Shown one piece after another: positions 17,976 to 26,635 of a stretch of DNA of 64,000 nt. Numbering within the stretch: the stretch's first letter is position 1; every line of letters begins with the position of its first letter. The translations under genes and the position numbers were made by a program. The notes under the pieces are model-generated. The model searched no databases and had not been told where the DNA came from. It saw nothing but the letters and a program-made list of their open reading frames with translations. Where the stretch lies: NCBI GenBank assembly GCA_905479075.1, contig CAJQLA010000015.1, positions 18,588-82,587 on the forward strand, written 5' to 3'. This stretch comes from an uncultured Gammaproteobacteria bacterium (lineage in GTDB: Bacteria > Pseudomonadota > Gammaproteobacteria > Nitrosococcales > Methylophagaceae).

Positions 17976-19823
17976 ATGAATCATTACCCCATGTGGAAAA
18001 ACTTGTTGGTGATCGCAGTGATTGTGATCGGTGGTTTTTTCGCCTTACCTAATCTGTTCGGGGATAACCCAGCAGTGCAGGTTTCAGCAGGACGTTATGG
18101 CAAAGTAGATCTCGCTCTGATGAGTGATGTTGAGACGGCCTTGAAAGCCAATTCTATTGACTATATAGCAGCCGAATTAAATGATGATCGCTTACTCGTT
18201 CGTTTTGATAATGCCGATATACAATTAAAAGCAAAAGATGTGCTATCAACAGCGATTGATAGTAATTATATTGTGGCACTTAATTTAGCGCCTACTACCC
18301 CAGCATGGCTGGCAGCAGTTGGTGCTGAGCCGATGAATTTAGGCTTAGACTTGCGAGGCGGCGTTCACTTCTTGATGGAAGTGGATATGGATGCAGCGAC
18401 TAAACTCGCATTAGAAAGCTTCGCTAGTGAGTTTAGAGTTTTATTACGTGATGAAAAATTACGTTATAGAAAAATAGATGTAGATGATTCGACAGTGACA
18501 ATTGAGTTTCGTAGTGACGAACATCGTGATAAAGCGATCGTTAAACTTAATGATGAATACAATGACATCATAATCGAACCATTAGAAACGGCAGCATCAC
18601 CTTCATTATTTGTTCAGTTAACCGAAGTAGCTGTTCGTGAAATACAAACAAATGCTCTGCAACAAAATATCATGACCTTACGGAATAGGATCAATGAGCT
18701 TGGTGTTGCTGAACCTACTGTCCAGCAGCAAGGTGAAAATAGGATCGTTGTGCAGCTGCCTGGTGTACAAGATACGGCACAAGCTAAGAAAATTCTTGGT
18801 GCGACAGCGACGCTGGAATTTAGATTGCAAGACCATGAACATGATGTACGGGATGCGCTATCAGGTCGCCCACCTGCTGGTTCTAAGTTATTCAACCATA
18901 GAGATGGACAACAGTATTTATTACATAAGCGTATCATTTTAACGGGTGAACATATTATTAACTCAGCCGCGACATTTGATGAAAATGGCTCTCCTGCTGT
19001 TTCAATCACATTGGATGGTAAGGGTGCAGGTATTTTTAGTAACTTTACCCGTGACAATGTGGGTAACCGTTTAGCGGTTGTGTTTATCGAGTCAAAAACA
19101 CTGACACGTAAAGTGGATGGCGAAATCGTTAAAGAACGGCGTCAAGTACCAGAAATAGTTAGTATTGCAACAATTAGAAGCCAGTTAAGTAAGAAGTTTC
19201 AGATAACAGGTTTAGAGTTATCAGAAGCGAACGATCTCGCCTTAATTCTTAGGGCAGGAGCACTAGCCGCACCCATAGAAATTGTTGAAGAACGTACTAT
19301 TGGCCCAAGCTTAGGACAAGAAAATATCGATAAAGGTTTTCAATCAGTTGTGATTGGCTTTGTCTTTGTACTGGTATTTATGGCGCTGTGGTACAAGGTT
19401 TTTGGTGGTGTAGCTAACCTTGCTTTAGCAGCCAATCTAATTTTGATCGTGGCTTTATTATCGATGCTGCAAGCGACATTAACGCTGCCAGGTATTGCCG
19501 GTATCGTTTTAACTGTCGGTATGGCGGTTGATGCCAATGTATTGATATTTGAACGTATAAAGGAAGAACTCCGCGTGGGTAACACACCACAAGCGAGTAT
19601 TGATGCGGGTTATGGCAAAGCATTTTCAACGATTGCTGATGCCAATATCACCACCCTAATAGCCGCTATTGTTTTATTCGGTTTTGGAACAGGTTCGATA
19701 AAAGGTTTTGCTATCACACTCTCCTTGGGTATTTTGACTTCAATGTTTACAGCCATCATGGGAACGAGAGCGGTTGTTAATGCAATTTATGGCGGTAAGA
19801 GCCGTCCTAATCTATCGATTTAG
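17976..19823 (+). CDS. secD: Protein translocase subunit SecD
   Basis: RND-type membrane protein that uses the proton gradient to help pull exported proteins through SecYEG. It has a first transmembrane helix at about 8-28, a large periplasmic P1 domain, the DLRGGVHFLMEVD motif (about 126-138), and a C-terminal bundle of five transmembrane helices. The bundle contains AGALAAPIEIVEERTIGPSLG and the VGMAVDANVLIFERIKEEL motif with its proton-relay Asp. 615 aa, the same size as E. coli SecD. It is directly followed by secF. Confidence 0.96.
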   Translation: MNHYPMWKNLLVIAVIVIGGFFALPNLFGDNPAVQVSAGRYGKVDLALMSDVETALKANSIDYIAAELNDDRLLVRFDNADIQLKAKDVLSTAIDSNYIVALNLAPTTPAWLAAVGAEPMNLGLDLRGGVHFLMEVDMDAATKLALESFASEFRVLLRDEKLRYRKIDVDDSTVTIEFRSDEHRDKAIVKLNDEYNDIIIEPLETAASPSLFVQLTEVAVREIQTNALQQNIMTLRNRINELGVAEPTVQQQGENRIVVQLPGVQDTAQAKKILGATATLEFRLQDHEHDVRDALSGRPPAGSKLFNHRDGQQYLLHKRIILTGEHIINSAATFDENGSPAVSITLDGKGAGIFSNFTRDNVGNRLAVVFIESKTLTRKVDGEIVKERRQVPEIVSIATIRSQLSKKFQITGLELSEANDLALILRAGALAAPIEIVEERTIGPSLGQENIDKGFQSVVIGFVFVLVFMALWYKVFGGVANLALAANLILIVALLSMLQATLTLPGIAGIVLTVGMAVDANVLIFERIKEELRVGNTPQASIDAGYGKAFSTIADANITTLIAAIVLFGFGTGSIKGFAITLSLGILTSMFTAIMGTRAVVNAIYGGKSRPNLSI

Positions 19824-19832
19824 GGTGTAGTG

Positions 19833-20783
19833 ATGCAATTCTTAAATAAAAATATTGAATTGAATTTCATGTCAAAACGTAAAATTGCCGCTTTTGTTTC
19901 GGCAATTTTATTATTGGTGTCAATTGGTTCTCTTATTGTTCAGGGTTTGAACTTTGGTATCGACTTTACCGGCGGTACTATGATTGAAGTCGCTTATCAG
20001 GAAGAGGCGAAGCTGGACGTTATTCGCAACACACTTAATCAGAATGGCTATGACGATGTTATCGTACAAAACTTTGGTTCTATACATGATGTGTTGATCC
20101 GCTTGCCTGTTATTGAAACAGAAAACATGGCTGAACTCAGTAATAAAGTGTTGGCGGCGCTACAAGCAGAACACGAGACAACGATTGATGTCCGACGGGT
20201 TGAGTTTGTCGGTCCTCAGGTGGGTGAAGAGTTAACAGAGCAAGGTGGTTTAGCCATGCTTTATGCGCTTTTTGGTATTCTCATTTATGTATCGTTACGG
20301 TTTGAATATCGTTTTGCAATAGGTTCTATAATCGCATTAATACATGATGTTGTATTAACCTTAGGCTTTTTTTCGGTGCTCCAACTGGAGTTTGATCTGA
20401 CAGTGTTAGCTGCGATATTAGCGATCATTGGTTATTCTTTGAATGATACGATTGTGGTCTTTGATCGCATCAGAGAAACCTTTCTTCGTATGAGGAAAGG
20501 GAGCTCGGAAGAGATTATTAATAAAGCGCTTAATGATACATTGAGTAGAACTTTAATGACCTCTTTGACGACTTTATTGGTTGTCTTTTCGCTATACACT
20601 TTCGGTGGTGAAGTTATTCACGCTTTTGCAATCGCATTATTGTTAGGTATTGTTATTGGTACTTATTCATCGATCTATATTGCCAGTAATGCGGTCTTAA
20701 CCATGGGTGTAAGTAAGGCTGATTTATTACCACCAGAGAAAGAGGGTGATCAGGATATCAATGAGGATGGTAGTCAAGTTTAG
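19833..20783 (+). CDS. secF: Protein translocase subunit SecF
   Basis: Partner of SecD in the SecDF complex. It shows the N-terminal transmembrane helix, the NFGIDFTGGTMIEV motif, the periplasmic domain and a five-helix C-terminal membrane bundle with IGYSLNDTIVVFDRIRE. I prefer ATG 19833, with AGGG 7 bases upstream; GTG 19830 immediately before it is the alternative. It ends just before a strong terminator. Confidence 0.95.
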   Translation: MQFLNKNIELNFMSKRKIAAFVSAILLLVSIGSLIVQGLNFGIDFTGGTMIEVAYQEEAKLDVIRNTLNQNGYDDVIVQNFGSIHDVLIRLPVIETENMAELSNKVLAALQAEHETTIDVRRVEFVGPQVGEELTEQGGLAMLYALFGILIYVSLRFEYRFAIGSIIALIHDVVLTLGFFSVLQLEFDLTVLAAILAIIGYSLNDTIVVFDRIRETFLRMRKGSSEEIINKALNDTLSRTLMTSLTTLLVVFSLYTFGGEVIHAFAIALLLGIVIGTYSSIYIASNAVLTMGVSKADLLPPEKEGDQDINEDGSQV

Positions 20784-20802
20784 GTAGAACACGTTATGAA
20801 TA

Positions 20803-20831
20803 AAAAAAGCCCGATTAAATCGGGCTTTTTT
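20803..20831. terminator. Bidirectional rho-independent terminator
   Basis: A-run, GCCCGAT-TAA-ATCGGGC stem and T-run form a near-perfect hairpin that works in both directions. It ends secF from the left and the small orphan gene from the right, only 2 bases from the latter's stop. Confidence 0.92.
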
Positions 20832-20833
20832 GT

Positions 20834-21085
20834 TTAATGCATGGTTCTATCAGAAAAAGACAATGATTTTCGCTTATGGTGTTGGTCACTCATCGTTAAT
20901 ACTTTCGATGAAGCACCTTGCTCCATTGGGGGATATGAAGAGGCTGCTCTATCGACCGTTTCAACGCTGATAATTCTCATATCACCGTTATGACCACTAA
21001 AACTCATGAAGGAAGCAAACTCCTCTAAGCCTTGCATAATGGTGCGAACATTCATTTCTTGCGATTTTTTATTTGTGTATGCCAT
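20834..21085 (-). CDS. Small hypothetical protein (83 aa)
   Basis: I do not recognise this protein. It is a soluble, Ser/Met-rich polypeptide of 83 aa beginning MAYTNKKSQEM with no membrane segment, signal peptide or recognised motif. The start is supported by a strong ribosome site TGAGGT six bases before ATG 21085; an ATG at 21103 would add MTDEVT but has no such site. A strong terminator abuts the stop. The strong RBS plus terminator argue that it is a real single-gene unit, convergent with secF. Confidence 0.6.
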   Translation of the reverse strand: MAYTNKKSQEMNVRTIMQGLEEFASFMSFSGHNGDMRIISVETVDRAASSYPPMEQGASSKVLTMSDQHHKRKSLSFSDRTMH

Positions 21086-21317
21086 AGTTACCTCATCTGT
21101 CATGATAGGTATCGGACGGGGTGAGTAATTCTTGAAGAAAATTAACGCAAGTTTGCTCGTTATTTTATATAGGGAAAAGTGTCAATTATTCAGCTACGAG
21201 CTAAGTGTCTGTTATCACAGCTTTTTTGAAATAATATCGAAATTAATTTTCAATTTAAAAATTTAGTTTGCTAAATTAGCCTGAAATTATTTTGCCATGT
21301 CATAAACATCTTTCATT

Positions 21318-21836
21318 ATGCAAATCATATTACGTTTTATAGACATTTGTATGTTTAAAGCTGGTCCGGCTGATATACCTGCTTCTGCTTGGCTGATGAA
21401 GCTCAGCTTATTGTGTTATTTTATCCTGAGTCTGCTAATTAATACTTTTGAATATGGTTTTTTAGTTAGCTTTTTAGCGAGTATTATTGAAATTGTTTTT
21501 GTACTGTTTGTGGTCAATATCTTGCTGCAGTTTCGAGGGCTAACAAACCGATATTTTCAAACCGTTGCAGCCATTGCTGGTACATCGTCTTGTATTGGTA
21601 TCGTTGCATTACCAGTGATGATGTTATTTCATTTTTTTGAAGGCAGTGAAGATGTACGTGTTACTGTACTGGCGGCATGGTTAATGATTTTACTGACACT
21701 TTGGAGTTTGGCTGTGACCGGTCATATTTTTAAGCAAGCCTTAGCAATAAAGCAAGGTACAGCGATAGTAATAGCCGTAGCTTATGTGATTCTATTAATG
21801 ACGGTGATACGTTTCGTGATAACAGGGGTAGCGTAG
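21318..21836 (+). CDS. Hypothetical inner-membrane protein upstream of mpl
   Basis: 172 aa, very hydrophobic protein with about four or five transmembrane helices (roughly residues 26-44, 48-70, 80-105, 117-138, 148-168). A short conserved-looking segment before the first helix reads FKAGPADIPASAWLM. I cannot assign a function. The start is uncertain: no Shine-Dalgarno precedes ATG 21318, and an internal ATG at 21351 is also poor. Its TAG stop directly abuts the GTG start of mpl, so the two are probably co-translated. The preceding 230 bases are AT-rich without a clear promoter. Confidence 0.7.
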   Translation: MQIILRFIDICMFKAGPADIPASAWLMKLSLLCYFILSLLINTFEYGFLVSFLASIIEIVFVLFVVNILLQFRGLTNRYFQTVAAIAGTSSCIGIVALPVMMLFHFFEGSEDVRVTVLAAWLMILLTLWSLAVTGHIFKQALAIKQGTAIVIAVAYVILLMTVIRFVITGVA

Positions 21837-23192
21837 GTGCACATTCATATATTGGGTATTTGCGGTACTTTTATGGGCGGTGTTGCTTTATTAGCTCGAT
21901 CATTAGGCATGACAGTCTCAGGTTCAGATGCCAATGTCTACCCACCCATGAGTGATCAACTTCAAGCTGCAGGTATTGAATTACAAGAAGGTTACTTAGC
22001 GGAGCACTTGCAACCAGCACCCGATTTAGTTGTGATGGGCAATGCCATGACACGGGGTAATCCAGCCGTTGAATATGTTTTGAATAAGGGGCTACCTTAT
22101 GTTTCAGGGCCGCAGTGGTTAGCAGACTATGTATTAAAAGATCGCTGGGTACTCGCTGTATCGGGGACACACGGAAAAACAAGCACGAGCAGTATGCTCG
22201 CATGGATATTAGAAGATGCAGGTCTGTCACCCGGGTTTCTAATTGGTGGTGTACCAGCAAACTTTGGTGAAACAGCTCGCTTGGGCGAAACGCCTTTTTA
22301 TGTCATTGAAGCAGATGAATATGACACGGCATTTTTTGATAAACGTTCTAAATTTGTTCATTATCATCCTCGAACATTAATTGTTAACAATATTGAATTT
22401 GATCATGCTGATATTTTTGACGATTTGGCAGCGATACAAAAACAATTCCATCATCTGATTCGTACAGTGCCATCAGAGGGGTTAATTATTACGCCTAATA
22501 CTGACAGCGTTGTTGACGATACGATAGCAATGGGATGTTGGACACCCATACAGAAAGTTGGCCTCGACGGTGGTGAAATACAAGCGGTTGACGTGCAAGC
22601 TGACGGTAGCGAATTTGTTGTGCAAGACCAAGATGACAAATATGCTGTGAAATGGTCAATGTTGGGGCAACATAATGTCAGCAATGCATTGGCTGCAATA
22701 GCCGCAGCACATCATGTTGGGGTGACTGTTGAACATGCTTGTCAGGCTTTAGGCCGTTTTAAGGGTATAAAGCGTCGAATGGAGTTATACGGTGAAGTAG
22801 CAGGAATACGTGTTTATGATGACTTTGCTCATCACCCTACCGCTGTTAAAACGACGGTCAATGGCCTTAAATCGAATATTGGTGATCGTAAATTAATAGC
22901 AATTTTAGAACCGCGTTCGAATACGATGAAAATGGGAATCCATAAAGATAGTTTAGCGGACTCATTACAAGCTGCCGATCAGGTGGTGTTATTTGAACAG
23001 GCGAATATGGGTTGGTCCTTAACTGCCTTAGTTGAGCAATTGGGTGACAAGGCTTCGGTTCAAAATGAAATTAATGCTATTGTAGATTTAGTTTGCCAAC
23101 AAGCTCAGCCTGGTGATGAGATTTTGATCATGAGTAATGGTGGTTTTGGCGGGATTCATCAACGAATCTTAACGGCATTGGGACAACGATGA
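21837..23192 (+). CDS. mpl: UDP-N-acetylmuramate:L-Ala-gamma-D-Glu-meso-DAP ligase Mpl
   Basis: Murein-recycling ligase that joins recovered tripeptide to UDP-MurNAc. It belongs to the Mur ligase family: an N-terminal Rossmann part (HIHILGICGTFMGGVALLAR, typical of Mpl rather than MurC), P-loop SGTHGKTSTSSM, central EADEYDTAFFDKRSKF and the C-terminal DDFAHHPTAV motif. 451 aa, close to E. coli. It begins with GTG immediately after the previous stop, with AGGGG upstream. Its 3' end overlaps ubiX by 4 bases. Confidence 0.95.
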   Translation: MHIHILGICGTFMGGVALLARSLGMTVSGSDANVYPPMSDQLQAAGIELQEGYLAEHLQPAPDLVVMGNAMTRGNPAVEYVLNKGLPYVSGPQWLADYVLKDRWVLAVSGTHGKTSTSSMLAWILEDAGLSPGFLIGGVPANFGETARLGETPFYVIEADEYDTAFFDKRSKFVHYHPRTLIVNNIEFDHADIFDDLAAIQKQFHHLIRTVPSEGLIITPNTDSVVDDTIAMGCWTPIQKVGLDGGEIQAVDVQADGSEFVVQDQDDKYAVKWSMLGQHNVSNALAAIAAAHHVGVTVEHACQALGRFKGIKRRMELYGEVAGIRVYDDFAHHPTAVKTTVNGLKSNIGDRKLIAILEPRSNTMKMGIHKDSLADSLQAADQVVLFEQANMGWSLTALVEQLGDKASVQNEINAIVDLVCQQAQPGDEILIMSNGGFGGIHQRILTALGQR

Positions 23193-23800
23193 AAACAGAT
23201 GAAACACATATTGCATTAGCACTGACTGGGGCTTCTGGAGCGTTATATAGCCAACGCTTACTAGAGATTCTTTTTGAGCAAGGTATTACCGTTCATTTAA
23301 TGGTTTCAGCCGCCGCTAGAATCCTATTTTCAGATGAACTGGGCTGGACTTTGCCTTCTAGAGCAAGTGATGTCCATAAATTTATCGTTAATGAATTTAA
23401 GTGTGCCCCGGAATCACTACAAGTTTACGGTGAACAGCAGTGGAGCTCACCTTTAGCCAGTGGCTCGCATAGAATAGCAACGATGATAGTTTGTCCATGT
23501 ACGATGGGGACATTGTCTTCTATTGCCTGTGGCAGCAGTGATAACTTAATTAATCGTGCAGCAGATGTCATGATAAAAGAGGGGCGAAAATTGATTATCG
23601 TGCCACGCGAGACCCCTTTTTCAGCAATACATCTTGAGAATATGTTGAAGCTAGCAAGGTTAGGAGTGTGTCTTCTTCCCCCTAATCCAGGGTTTTATTA
23701 CAGACCTACCAGCATCGACGAAGTAGTCGATTTTGTTGTAGCCAAAATATTAGATCAGGCAAATATAGACCATGATATTCAGCCGAGGTGGGGTGAATAA
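23189..23800 (+). CDS. ubiX: Flavin prenyltransferase UbiX
   Basis: Makes prenylated FMN, the cofactor of the UbiD decarboxylase in ubiquinone synthesis. Motifs: LTGASGALYSQRLLE at the FMN site, VCPCTMGTLSSIACGSSDN, and KLIIVPRETPFSAIHLENML. At 203 aa it is normal. The ATG overlaps the mpl stop (ATGA), implying coupling. ubiD is not in the window. Confidence 0.94.
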   Translation: MKTDETHIALALTGASGALYSQRLLEILFEQGITVHLMVSAAARILFSDELGWTLPSRASDVHKFIVNEFKCAPESLQVYGEQQWSSPLASGSHRIATMIVCPCTMGTLSSIACGSSDNLINRAADVMIKEGRKLIIVPRETPFSAIHLENMLKLARLGVCLLPPNPGFYYRPTSIDEVVDFVVAKILDQANIDHDIQPRWGE

Positions 23801-23864
23801 AAAGGGTTGTAAAAAAGCAGTGATAAGTCACGTATAATTCCTAAATATTTCAGTCGGAAAATCT

Positions 23865-25535
23865 ATGTCGGATATCGAAATAGCACAGCAAGCGTCCATG
23901 AAAGAAGTCATTGGCTTAGCAGAAGATACATTAGGCTTGGACAGTCAAACACTTGAACCTTATGGTCGATATAAAGCTAAAGTATCTTTAGATGTCATGG
24001 ACCAATTGGCGGATAAAGAGGATGGCAAGCTCATTTTGGTGACGGCTATCAGTCCAACGCCCGCAGGTGAAGGAAAGACAACGACCACGATTGGATTGAG
24101 TGATGCATTAAACCGCATCGGTAAAAAGTCGATGGTGTGCATTCGTGAACCTGCTATGGGACCTTGCTTTGGTATGAAGGGCGGTGCTGCTGGTGGCGGT
24201 TACGCTCAAGTTGTACCGATGGAAGATATCAACCTTCATTTTACAGGTGATTTACACGCTATTAGTGCAGCACACAACCTGCTTTCAGCCATGATTGACA
24301 ATCATATTCATCATGGTAATACCCTTGACCTAGACAGTCGCCGTATTACTTGGGGCAGGGTGATTGATATGAACGATCGGGCACTACGTGATATCACTGT
24401 TGGATTAGGCGGTATTCCCAATGGGTTTCCTCGTCAGGATGGCTTCGATATTGTGGTGGCATCAGAGGTGATGGCAATTTTTTGTCTGTCGAATTCTTTA
24501 GTTGAGTTAAAAGATAAGTTAAGTAATATCCTTATCGGTTATTCACGTGATGGTACGGCACGTTTCGCCAGAGATTTAAATGCACAAGGTGCTATGGCAA
24601 CATTGCTTAAAGATGCATTGAAACCAAATCTAGTACAGACATTAGAAAACAATCTTGCTTTTGTTCATGGCGGACCATTTGCCAATATTGCTCATGGTTG
24701 TAATTCAGTTATTGCGACTAAAATGGCGCTTAAGTTCAGTGATTACGTGGTGACTGAAGCTGGCTTTGGTGCTGACCTAGGTGCTGAAAAATTTATTAAC
24801 ATTAAGTGCCGTAAGTCTGGGTTAACCCCTGATATAGCGGTTCTTGTAGCAACTGTAAAAGCATTAAAATATCATGGTGGCGTAGAGGGAAAAGATCTAG
24901 CTAATGAAGATTTGATCGCTTTAGAAAAGGGCATGGATAACCTCAAGCGCCATTTAAATAATCTACAAGAACATTTTGGGCTTAGATGTGTTGTTGCAAT
25001 AAATCATTTTATTCAAGATACCGACGATGAAGTGATGCTAATAAAGAATACGGTTGAAAGCCTCGGAGCAAAAGCCGTAATTGCCAGACACTGGGCCGAA
25101 GGTGGTGCGGGTGCTGAGGAATTAGCTCAGCAAGTGCTAGCGATGTTGGATGAAGACAAAGATTCTTTCCAATTTCTTTATGAAGATAGTCAGCCTTTAT
25201 GGGAAAAAATCACAACTGTAGCGACCAAAATTTATAAAGCATCAGAAGTCGTTGCTGATAAAAAAGTTCAGGACAAAATTACGGCATTTGGCGAAACACA
25301 TAGTCATATTCCCGTTTGTATGGCAAAAACGCCGTATTCGTTTAGTGCTGATCCAAATTTACGAGGCGCGGCTTCGGATCACACGATCACCATACGTGAT
25401 GTGCGATTATCAAGAGGAGCAGAATTCTTAGTCGTACTCTGTGGTGATATTATGACGATGCCTGGATTACCCAAAAAACCGGCGAGTGAACTAATTGATG
25501 TTGCTGGTGATGGTGTGATTACGGGTCTATTTTGA
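23865..25535 (+). CDS. fhs: Formate-tetrahydrofolate ligase
   Basis: ATP-dependent synthesis of 10-formyl-tetrahydrofolate from formate, feeding one-carbon metabolism. Diagnostic motifs are the P-loop [14 protein letters not shown] (about residues 66-79), [20 protein letters not shown], the EADLHAIS-type motif seen here as [13 protein letters not shown], and [16 protein letters not shown]. 556 aa, full length. It follows ubiX by 64 bases, with a TATAAT-like box at 23833 but no good -35. The gene is patchily distributed in gammaproteobacteria and fits a C1-using lifestyle (inference). Confidence 0.96.
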   Translation: MSDIEIAQQASMKEVIGLAEDTLGLDSQTLEPYGRYKAKVSLDVMDQLADKEDGKLILVTAISPTPAGEGKTTTTIGLSDALNRIGKKSMVCIREPAMGPCFGMKGGAAGGGYAQVVPMEDINLHFTGDLHAISAAHNLLSAMIDNHIHHGNTLDLDSRRITWGRVIDMNDRALRDITVGLGGIPNGFPRQDGFDIVVASEVMAIFCLSNSLVELKDKLSNILIGYSRDGTARFARDLNAQGAMATLLKDALKPNLVQTLENNLAFVHGGPFANIAHGCNSVIATKMALKFSDYVVTEAGFGADLGAEKFINIKCRKSGLTPDIAVLVATVKALKYHGGVEGKDLANEDLIALEKGMDNLKRHLNNLQEHFGLRCVVAINHFIQDTDDEVMLIKNTVESLGAKAVIARHWAEGGAGAEELAQQVLAMLDEDKDSFQFLYEDSQPLWEKITTVATKIYKASEVVADKKVQDKITAFGETHSHIPVCMAKTPYSFSADPNLRGAASDHTITIRDVRLSRGAEFLVVLCGDIMTMPGLPKKPASELIDVAGDGVITGLF

Positions 25536-25548
25536 ATAGAGTATTTTC

Positions 25549-25827
25549 ATGAAAAGCATATTAAGAAGTTTATTTTCTCCAATTTTGATTATTTTTGAGA
25601 AAGGTGATGATGCTTATGCGTATAAGCCACTCAATAGAAAAATTCTTATTTTTATGGGTTTTATTTTTGCTGGGTTAACATTCTTAGTTTTAAAGTTCAC
25701 ACCCGAAGGTGCAGGCTTTGGGGCTGTGATCCCAGTGATAGTATTTGGACTTGTTGCCTTGGTCACGCTAGTCGTTGGTTTCTTGGGAAATGAACGTGCG
25801 GTGAGTAAAATTTGGGGTGTTCGGTGA
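25549..25827 (+). CDS. Small hypothetical membrane protein (92 aa)
   Basis: I do not recognise a function. The protein has an amphipathic N-terminus (MKSILRSLFSPILIIFEKGDD) and two transmembrane helices at about residues 31-50 and 58-80, ending in charged NERAVSKIWGVR. It begins 13 bases after fhs and is probably co-transcribed with it. Its TGA stop directly abuts the stop codon of djlA on the other strand, leaving no intergenic base. Confidence 0.65.
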   Translation: MKSILRSLFSPILIIFEKGDDAYAYKPLNRKILIFMGFIFAGLTFLVLKFTPEGAGFGAVIPVIVFGLVALVTLVVGFLGNERAVSKIWGVR

Positions 25828-26607
25828 TTAAGATTTATCCCGATGTTTTTTGATTAAATCATAGGCAACTTGGATTTCTTTCGCTTGCTCGGTGGCGACT
25901 TTGACCATATCTTCTGGTACACCTTGACCAATTAGCTTATCAGGGTGGTATTGGCTCATTAGTTTTCGATAAGCACGCTTAATTTCTTGATCTGATTGAT
26001 CGGCAGTCACGCCAAGTGCTTTATAGGCATCATCTAATGATGAAGCTGATACGGGAGAGCCCTGACTAAAGTGTGATTGGTTAAGTACCATATCAAGCAT
26101 TTGTCTGAACTCAATATCGCTATAGCCCAAGCGGTTAGCAACTTGTTTTAGAAATGCTTCTTCTTGTGAATCGACTCGACCATCGGCAGCAGCCATCACG
26201 ATCAAATACATCAATAACACTTGTTTTAAATGTAATGTCTGCCCACAATGTTCCATGAAGGCATTGAGTGTGCTTTCAATGTTAAAGTCGGCAGCAGAAC
26301 CGCGTTTAAATTGGCTAATAGCCTGTTGTCGATGTTCTGCTGACATGCCCATCTTTTGGATAAAATCTTCGACATGATTGATTTCATCTTTAGAAATATG
26401 ACCATCTACTTTGGCTAATTTACCCATCAATACGAAAGTAGATTCAAGGAAGACTTGCTTACGTTGCCCAGCTGCTAAAGGATTGACTGCACCAAGGCCA
26501 AGCGTTCTGGCCCGGTCAATACCACCGCCGATAAAATAGCTTAAAATGGTGAGTATGATACTGCCAGTGAAGTAATAAGCGGCAAAGGCAAGAATATATT
26601 TAAACAC
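25828..26607 (-). CDS. djlA: DnaJ-like co-chaperone DjlA
   Basis: Membrane-anchored J-protein that works with DnaK at the inner membrane. An N-terminal transmembrane helix with several Gly residues (about 5-30) is followed by a TerB-like helical domain (about 55-170, KVDGHISKDEI; AADGRVDSQEE) and a C-terminal J-domain (about 195-259) with the essential HPD in SQYHPDKLI. 259 aa compared with 271 in E. coli. Last gene of the leftward hslVU-ubi group. Confidence 0.93.
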   Translation of the reverse strand: MFKYILAFAAYYFTGSIILTILSYFIGGGIDRARTLGLGAVNPLAAGQRKQVFLESTFVLMGKLAKVDGHISKDEINHVEDFIQKMGMSAEHRQQAISQFKRGSAADFNIESTLNAFMEHCGQTLHLKQVLLMYLIVMAAADGRVDSQEEAFLKQVANRLGYSDIEFRQMLDMVLNQSHFSQGSPVSASSLDDAYKALGVTADQSDQEIKRAYRKLMSQYHPDKLIGQGVPEDMVKVATEQAKEIQVAYDLIKKHRDKS

Positions 26608-26635
26608 GATAAAATCCGATGATTATTTTGAGCAG

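Noticed and set aside
23816..23838. Sigma-70 promoter before fhs
   Set aside because: TATAAT at 23833 is good, but the nearest -35-like TTGTAA is about 20 bases upstream, too far for a confident call.
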